A stretch of 6,652 nt of DNA, taken from positions 1 through 6,652 of the forward strand of contig JAGRJB010000008.1 in assembly GCA_020442965.1 (NCBI GenBank), in the 5' to 3' direction. Positions 6,260 to 6,652 of the stretch are shown here, piece after piece. Positions within the stretch are counted from its first letter, which is position 1. Each line of letters begins with the position of its first letter. The translations under genes were made by a program, and so were the position numbers. The notes under the pieces are model-generated. The model saw only the letters and a program-made list of their open reading frames with translations. It was not told the origin of the DNA and made no database searches. This DNA is from Pseudomonadales bacterium (GTDB lineage Bacteria; Pseudomonadota; Gammaproteobacteria; Steroidobacterales; Steroidobacteraceae).

Positions 6260-6652
6260 ATGCAAACGACATTCGATCCCCACGGCACAACGATTCTCGC
6301 CGTGCAACGCAACGGCGCCCTGGCGCTTGGCGGCGACGGACAGGTGACGCTGGGCAACACCGTCATGAAAGGCAATGCCCGCAAAGTGCGGCCGCTCGGC
6401 GGCGGCAAGGTACTGGCCGGATTCGCCGGCGGCACCGCCGATGCTTTCACGTTGTTCGAGCGCTTCGAGGGGAAGCTGGACAAATTCGGCAATCTGACCC
6501 GCGCGGCAATCGAACTGGCGAAGGACTGGCGCGGCGATCGCTACCTGCGCAAGCTCGAAGCGCTGTTGCTGGTGGGCGATCAGAGCAACATCTTTGTCAT
6601 TTCAGGCAACGGTGACGTGATCGAGCCCGATGACGACGTGGCGGCGATCGGC
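6260..6652 (+). CDS. hslV: ATP-dependent protease subunit HslV, N-terminal part (3' truncated)
   Basis: The first 131 codons of HslV (ClpQ), the proteasome-like peptidase that forms a double hexamer and works with the HslU unfoldase; the rest runs past the window end. The mature N-terminus should be T10 in [12 protein letters not shown], the nucleophilic threonine exposed by removing the first nine residues. Numbered from that threonine, D17 ([11 protein letters not shown]) and K33 ([11 protein letters not shown]) are in place. Further family motifs are [18 protein letters not shown] (53-70), the [21 protein letters not shown] stretch (86-106), and [17 protein letters not shown] (115-131). 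The ATG at 6260 has an AGG six nt upstream (6251-6253); the next Met is at residue 36, too late. The E. coli enzyme lacks this propeptide and starts MTTI. hslU is expected just downstream but is not seen. Confidence 0.95.
   Translation, partial: MQTTFDPHGTTILAVQRNGALALGGDGQVTLGNTVMKGNARKVRPLGGGKVLAGFAGGTADAFTLFERFEGKLDKFGNLTRAAIELAKDWRGDRYLRKLEALLLVGDQSNIFVISGNGDVIEPDDDVAAIG

Noticed and set aside
5759..6307. Open frame of 182 codons antisense to xerC and running into hslV
   Set aside because: Arg/Gly/Ala-rich composition without any domain pattern, covering intact xerC and hslV coding sequence; a shadow frame.

Overview
This is an ordinary, densely coding chromosomal segment with a fairly high G+C content (about 60% by eye). 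It looks like a gammaproteobacterium, most plausibly from the Xanthomonadales/Nevskiales/Steroidobacterales side of the class. Three things point there: an AlgZ/AlgR-type LytTR two-component pair, the order dapF - DUF484 gene - xerC - hslV (which I recall from Xanthomonas-type genomes), and a reductase of the kind annotated as CDP-6-deoxy-delta-3,4-glucoseen reductase in that group. The taxonomic placement is inference. I see no mobile element, CRISPR array, tRNA or rRNA.

Layout. Positions 1-1141 (+) hold the 3' end of an AlgZ-like sensor kinase and a complete AlgR-like response regulator. They converge with a minus-strand pair at 1160-3119: an exported or membrane DUF2167 protein (3119 down to 2229), followed 16 bp later by a [2Fe-2S]/FAD/NAD(P)H reductase (2212 down to 1160). 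A 126-bp divergent intergenic region (3120-3245) separates this pair from a plus-strand run that continues to the window end: a small CoA-binding (YccU-like) protein, dapF, a DUF484 protein, xerC and the first 131 codons of hslV. No gene-free stretch exceeds 130 bp.

How the genes fit together. algZ and algR form one transcription unit for signal-responsive transcription control. The plus-strand run combines lysine/peptidoglycan precursor synthesis (DapF), chromosome dimer resolution (XerC with its usual DUF484 neighbour) and the HslVU protease. The CoA-binding gene, dapF, the DUF484 gene and xerC are spaced 2, 29 and 36 bp apart and are probably co-transcribed. hslV follows after 67 bp and may have its own heat-shock promoter. 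The DUF2167 and reductase genes look like a small operon of unknown purpose.

I found no convincing undescribed system. The points most worth a second look are two overlapping inverted repeats in the divergent intergenic region, the DUF2167-reductase pair, and a roughly threefold excess of GATC sites across the window.
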